Source of the DNA: Henckelia pumila
Lineage: Eukaryota; Streptophyta; Magnoliopsida; Lamiales; Gesneriaceae
Reading direction: 5' to 3'
Length of the DNA stretch: 64,000 nucleotides
NCBI RefSeq assembly: GCF_033568475.1
Contig: NC_133123.1
Coordinates: forward strand, 159,789,753-159,853,752
The notes under the pieces: model-generated
Told to the model about the DNA's origin: nothing
Databases searched by the model: none
Seen by the model: only the letters and a program-made list of their open reading frames with translations
Shown: positions 59,106 to 64,000 of the stretch, piece after piece
How the letters are laid out: each line of letters opens with the position of its first letter
Position numbering within the stretch: the first letter of the stretch is position 1
Position numbers and translations under genes: made by a program

Positions 59106-60419
59106 CTGTAGTTGGATAAATATAATTAAAGTGGAAAAAACATATATTAAATACAAACACATGAAATTTATTATTGAGGTGTATTTAATTTTTTTTATAT
59201 ATTGAATGTAATAGTATTGTAATTGTAATTAAGAAAAAACCATCCTATATGTTTTATCTATTTGTAAGATATGATATTTATGGAGCAATTTGTGAAATGT
59301 TATGAAAATTTTTTCTTCTCGATTTATTTAATTTAAGTTTTTGTAATGCTGTAAATTGTAACACATTGTTATTCATGAACAAATTTTATTATATTGGGAA
59401 TTTTTGTGTTTTGCGGCTAATTAATCAATTAATTAATATTAGGTATTGATAAAATAATATTTTTTTATTTGATATTGCTTGGATCAGTTAGGTAAATGGT
59501 TAGTAAATATAAATGATATTCTCTATATATATCTTGTATATGTTTATGGAATATATATGGCTAGCACGGGACACGCGCGTCGTATGGGCTATGTAATACA
59601 CAAATATAAATAATTTTTTTTTATGTGTTGTTGTATGAAATCAATGTGTTACACAGAACAAATTATTTTTTATTTTAACAACAACAAATTCATTATTGAA
59701 AAATATATATTCTACCTTACAACATTAGAAAATTTTTAATTAAAGAAATTGTAAAGTGCAAAAATTTAACAACATGAAACAATTTAATCATGAAAGTTCA
59801 CCGCTTACATGTTGTGAATTGTAAAAAAAATAAAATAAAAATTAATTAACAAAATAAATCAAGCACCAAACTTTTGTACTGATATTGCGGTCCTTATTTC
59901 TTAATTTTTTTTAAAAAAATCCTTATTATGTTTGTTGATAAAATATTATGATCTTTATATTGTTGGGATACGGAATCATCAAATATAAAAGAAGACAATT
60001 TCATTGCATAAAATGTTTCGTTTAAATCCTTAGATCTTATAGTTTATTTATTTCTACTGATGTTTGTGCATTCGAATTAAAAAGTATGTATGTGTGTGGA
60101 ACAATGTTAATAATTAATCATGATTTAATTACGTTTTACCTAATAATAGATAAGTATTTTATGAACAAATAAATATTACATTGATTTTGTTGTTATTATT
60201 TTCACAATATTTGATAAAATTAATATTTGCTAGTGAAGATGATGTTATAAATTTGAAAATAACAATTACTTTAGTGCATGTATAAGAGGTATGAAATTTA
60301 TCTCTTGACATAACAATATGATGACATTAATTAACAAAAACAACTTTAAAAATTATAAAAAATAGTTGTATAATATATGTTTTAAATATGTGTACATCTA
60401 ATGAGTGAAATAAAATAAC
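59106..60419 (-). other. Intron 3 of the Helitron 2 gene, possibly with an insertion
   Basis: 1.3 kb, much longer than the next introns (about 110 and 90 bp). AT-rich except for GGCTAGCACGGGACACGCGC at about 59559-59578, which on the minus strand resembles a Helitron tail. No coding sequence. Confidence 0.45.
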
Positions 60420-60973
60420 CTGCATCTGTTTGTGCAGATGGAACATGCACTGCATTTGTGCCACCGCTTTCAAAAGTAGAATAACATGTGCTATAAGTTC
60501 TTGGACGTAAGGTTGAAGTGTGCCGGACAGAATACGAAGCATCGTCACCTATGAGATTAGTTTCAAATATTAATGGCAAAATTAAATATGTAACATGGAA
60601 AAATTTTCGAAAATAAAACTAAATTAATTCAACTTAAAAATAATGATTGTAAAATAAAATTGATGCAACTTCCGTTTTATAGTTTACCTCCTCCATCTGC
60701 ACGTTCAATTGGATTTGTGCTTATATTGTTGGTCATAATTTCATTATTTGTACTTAATAATTCCATCCGACGCCTTTGATATCTTGCACGCCTACGTGCA
60801 AGATATGCCTCATGCTCTTCATTTGTTGAAAAACGCCGCTGATGCGGCCTCGTATTTGCAATATTCCAAGATATCGATTGTGATGCTCTTGTTCCTGATG
60901 TCATTTTCAAATACATGAGACAACACAATATATGTATGAGAATTATTAAGAGTGAAGGATACATTATCTTCAA

Positions 60974-61558
60974 AAAAATTAAAAAATGTCAAGGATATAT
61001 TAGAATCTTAATTAACCCTATGTAACATCATCAACCTCATTTCAATTTTAAATGTAACAGAGTAATGAACATAAAGTTATTTTAAGTTAGCACACCAATA
61101 TATCAAATCAATTAACAATTATAAATTTTTTATATTTACTTGGAAATCAATAAATATTATTCAGATTACAATTTTTGTGGATTAATAAAAGTAGTCGTCA
61201 AACATTAGAAATCAAATATAAACACCAATGAGAAGGAAAAATATATACGTACAACCTAACCACAATGATAGGAATGAGAAATTTAAACTTTAAAATTTAT
61301 ATGCTTAAAAAGTTAAAAATAGAAATATAACGTTTCTATAGGAGACGCACAATCAAACATGTTTCAATATTTGAGATTTTTTATCTGACAAACAATCAAA
61401 CGTGTTTCAATATTTGAGAATTTTTATCTGGCAAATAATCTATAGACTATAGTCTATTGCAAAAATCATTAAGTTGCAATGAAGAAAAATAATGAAGAGT
61501 TTAGAGAAACAGAGAAAGACACGCGAAAGTGTACAAATTCACATGCATGTAGAGAAAC
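60974..61558 (-). other. Intron 1 of the Helitron 2 gene, left part
   Basis: AT-rich. A phrase with CAAACATGTTTCAATATTTGAG occurs in two near copies (about 61356 and 61388), and TCTATAGACTATAGTCTATT at 61439-61460 is palindromic. No gene. Confidence 0.5.
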
Positions 61559-62888
61559 TGTTGGGATCGGTTCAGAGGGTAGAGGGGGGGGGGGGTGAAT
61601 ACACTCTGAAACTTTTCTTCTTCTTCTTTAAAATGATCAAGTGAGGTTTAGTTCACTTAATCTGTTTTCTCAACTTCTAAAACGTTTTGAACAACTTAAA
61701 TAGTGCGGAAATAGTTCAGAGGTTTTAGTGATGCAAAGTTTATAATGCAATGTATGAGCAGGATGTAAGATAAAAGGCAGTAAAGATTAAAGCACGATCT
61801 TTATGGAAGTTCGAAGGCTTAATCCTTCTACGTCTCCCCTTCTTCCACTTAGGAAGGAATTCACTAGAAGACTTTGGTTATTACAACGTCTTGTAATACA
61901 CCCACTTCAGACTTAGGACTTATCCAATGCCTAATCCAAAACTCCTAGATTTACACAGATAAGATTCTCAGTTCTTATCAGACTGGTGGAAGCTTTCAGA
62001 GCAGCTTCAAGTCTCTTCAACACTGAGTATAGTTGAGTTGAGCTTCTCAGACTGCAGAGCGGTCGAGAGGCTTGGAAAACCTAGTATGATCCTTGATGAT
62101 CAGATACGTGAACTGTAGGCGAGGGTTTATTTGAGCAGCAGATGAATAATCTTGTAAGTGTGCTCAAGTATATCAGATGAGGACTTCTGATATTGCTCAA
62201 GTGATTGAGGTTTTTCTGAATTGCTTGTCTCTCTTCGTTGTCTCGAATCACTTGTTGTTATTCTCTTTTTTTTGTTCGTCGTTATTCACTTCTTGAGCAA
62301 TCCTCCCTTTATATAGGTCAATCATCAACGTCTTTATTTTGAACGTTCTGATGCTGCATTGAATGCACATTTAATGCTCATAAATGCATTGATGATTCTG
62401 CATGAAGATCGTACACTGCAGACAACTTCCAGGGTCCAAAACTGGAATAAACGGTCGAATGCTTTATCTGCAGTCATTCTGTGTTTTTGCCATTTTGATA
62501 CAACCTGTTGTCTTGATTTGCAGGAGTCAACAAATCTTCTGATACGCCGGTTCTGCTTTTAATAAAGAATCCTGCAAAGGACATTTTGTCACAGGTACTT
62601 GTCTCGAGATATCTTGATAGGCAGTTGTCATTCTACCGGTAGAGATATTTGTCCTCTGCTGGTTTGAATGACCAGTCGATAGGCTTGAGACTTCAACCGG
62701 TCGAGAGACATAGGCGGTTGACAAGCTTCCGGTAGATAGATTTATCCTTGTGTCTTCAGCCGGTCGAGAGCAAGGGCGGTTGACAAGCTTTGGTAGAGGT
62801 TGTAGTAGATTCCTGAAATACAATGGTTGGCAACCCATTCCAATACAATGAGTTGTTGTTTGTTATCACCAAAATATCGGATTCAACA
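61559..62888 (-). mobile_element. Solo LTR (1.33 kb) in intron 1 of the Helitron 2 gene
   Basis: Starts TGTTGGGATCGG, ends GATTCAACA, and is flanked by the TSD GAAAC (61554-61558, 62889-62893). On the minus strand it has a promoter-like TATATAAAGGGAGG (about 62315-62302) and a downstream block (TCTTCTAGTGAATTCCTTCC...GTGGAAGAAGGGG, near 61880-61845) matching the end part of the Copia-like LTRs at 46-861, so it is probably Copia and minus-oriented. Also holds a (G)12 run at 61584-61595 and two ACCGGTCGAGAG / GGCGGTTGACAAGCT repeats (62694-62793). No interior or second LTR remains. Confidence 0.87.
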
Positions 62889-62893
62889 GAAAC

Positions 62894-63167
62894 TCCTAAA
62901 TTTAAAGCAAAAACTAAACCTACGTAAAATTATGAAGGTGATTTAGCACAAATAATTGAAGATAACAACATAAAACCAAATAATTAAACTGTAGCAATTA
63001 TAGGTTGAGAATTAAAGTAGTTATTCACATGTTTAACTCTAATATTAACAAATAAAAATTGCCTTATTTCGTAATACTTGCAACCTAATTCAAAAAACTG
63101 CACTGAATAAATTAAATTAGCAAAAAAGAGGCAAAGAAAATGCTAAGTTTTTAAAAGAAGCAATTAC
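62894..63167 (-). other. Intron 1 of the Helitron 2 gene, right part
   Basis: Begins at the GTAATT donor at 63167 on the minus strand. AT-rich, no other feature. Confidence 0.5.
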
Positions 63168-63225
63168 CATTAGATGAGTCAGGGGCGCCTGAGACAAAGT
63201 TTTGATCATTCCTTGAATCCTCCAT

Positions 63226-64000
63226 GGATGATGAGAACGAAAAAGTGTAGTAACACAACCAACGTAGTCAAGTGATACAATGAACTTGAAGAGTAAATAC
63301 AAATTTCAGGAATAGAGGCTTGAATCATCCATGTGAGATGAAAATGAAAGACTGGAGCAACACGATTGATGAAAAATGAGCAACACTATCCACAAAAGTG
63401 CGCGATTGACTGTAGTGAAACTCAAGAGGGAAAAAAATTCAGTAGAGGGTGAAACATATCTGAGAAGTGGAAGCAACAAACATATTTTTGCACTAAACGA
63501 ACCGGTGGAAACTAACTGATTCTGCAAATTTTTTGGGATAATTAAATTTTTAAATTTTTTTTTTTAAAAAACTGAGCATTTCTTGGTAATCAGTTTTAGA
63601 TTCTGTAGGAGGTGATGGTTTTGAACAGAAGTTTGGGCCTGTAAGTGGATCATGTCATTTTCTATTTGTAAATAACATGGAAGGTATTTAGCAATTTTTA
63701 ATTATATTAAATAGTAAATATACTAATTGGATATGCAGAAATAAAAATTTTGTTTCCTTATTGACAGGTGCATAAATACAACCAAAAAATTAATTAAAAA
63801 AATACAGGTGCATAATATTCAAAAAAGTAAATTTAAAAAAAAATTAGAGTAAAAGGAGTTCAAGAATGCAGTTCCAGACGAAGATTTTGTATCGACACGA
63901 TGACAAAGAACTTGAAAGTTGTGACAGAATTTTTGTTGCATGAAGTTTGCTTTTGAACATTTAATCAAATAGATTCAAAGCAGTAGCAGTTATATCCAAA
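63226..64000. other. Region upstream of the Helitron 2 gene
   Basis: A second ATGGATGATTCAAG (minus strand, 63332) with flanks resembling the exon 1 start (63225) indicates a ~107-bp partial duplication. From 63530 to 64000 I see AT-rich sequence without a gene, repeat border or convincing Helitron 5' end. Confidence 0.45.

Larger units (their letters stand above)
54265..63225 (-). mobile_element. Helitron 2 (minus strand), 5' end not located
   Basis: On the minus strand the 3' end reads hairpin GCACACG-TAT-CGTGTGTGC, then CTCGGTCGCTAG at 54265, followed by T. The Rep/helicase gene starts at 63225 on the right, so the element covers at least 8.96 kb including a nested 1.33-kb solo LTR. The 5' TC terminus was searched for up to 64000 without a convincing match and may lie outside the window. 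The gene structure resembles Helitron 1, but the sequences are clearly diverged, so these are separate families or old copies. Confidence 0.75.
54737..63225 (-). pseudogene. Helitron 2 Rep/Pif1-like helicase, six traceable exons
   Basis: Exons in phase with GT-AG borders: 63225-63168 (MEDSRNDQNF...), 60894-60688 (TRASQSISWN...; Arg-rich), 60548-60420, 59105-58191, 58078-57895 and 57801-54737. Features: CPHC...CC zinc-like motif (exon 4); HUH as RGLPHVHML (57478-57470); Y2 segment KYIYKYIHKG (about 57080-57050); helicase with intact Walker A GGTGKT (about 56045), Walker B VLDEAPM, GGDFRQVLPVV and TINKAQGKTIPN...ALSRGVS. Lesions: 4-bp insertion near 58750, stops near 58555 and 58540, TAA 57529-57527 immediately upstream of HUH, TAG 56290-56288 and TGA 55873-55871. 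The last exon otherwise stays in one frame for 3 kb, so decay is milder than in Helitron 1. Confidence 0.85.

Noticed and set aside
62527-62838. 103-codon minus-strand frame with repeated SRPxE/STG words
   Set aside because: Produced by the internal ACCGGTCGAGAG repeats of the solo LTR.
1-64000. tRNA, rRNA or organellar DNA insertions
   Set aside because: Only tRNA-complementary primer sites of retrotransposons were seen; no cloverleaf with internal promoter boxes was recognised by eye.

Overview
The window is nuclear DNA of a flowering plant, most likely an asterid eudicot (the R1-like disease-resistance gene, the restorer-type PPR gene and the repeat families together suggest Lamiales; this is inference, not proof). 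It has only two host-type genes, both damaged, in a dense nest of transposable elements. All product names rest on motifs read by eye; no search was run.

Layout. 46-4693: complete non-autonomous Copia-like LTR retrotransposon (TSD GTTAT). 4780-6492: diverged tandem repeats, two hairpin/MITE structures and a Helitron 3' tail. 6578-13364: Mutator-like element (MULE) with long terminal inverted repeats. It keeps the start of a transposase gene on the minus strand and a transcript-like stretch on the plus strand, but its middle is occupied by ~140-bp and ~212-bp tandem repeats. 13474-14943: long-TIR foldback element with a 10-bp TSD. 15475-18395 (minus): R1-type CC-NB-ARC-LRR gene with one frameshift and an unusual hydrophobic C-terminal tail. 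19500-20822 (minus): C-terminal part of a P-class PPR gene, cut off where a Tekay-type Ty3/gypsy element begins. 20822-31261: that decayed Tekay element, which itself carries a solo LTR (25750-27635, TSD GTTTC).

31.4-54.3 kb is an AT-rich, tandemly reiterated repeat into which a plus-strand Helitron (32292-48770) inserted. Its boundaries are supported by an uninterrupted copy of the target at about 49010-49045. Only about 50 bp before the Helitron's 3' end, a Tat-lineage Ty3/gypsy element (38405-48720, minus strand, 435-bp LTRs, TSD CATTG) inserted. It carries gag-pol with a second RNase H and a spliced antisense gene between pol and its 3' LTR. A second Helitron lies on the minus strand (3' end at 54265, first recognisable exon at 63225). 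Its multi-exon Rep/helicase gene can be traced through six exons, and a 1.33-kb solo LTR (61559-62888, TSD GAAAC) sits in intron 1.

Insertion order that can be read: AT-rich array, then Helitron 1, then the Tat element; Tekay element, then its solo LTR; Helitron 2, then its solo LTR. Most of the in-frame stops can be explained as C-to-T or G-to-A changes, as expected for methylated, silenced transposons. No element has a complete intact transposition gene set. Uncertain points: the right end of Helitron 2, the intron calls, and whether the NLR frameshift is real or an assembly error.
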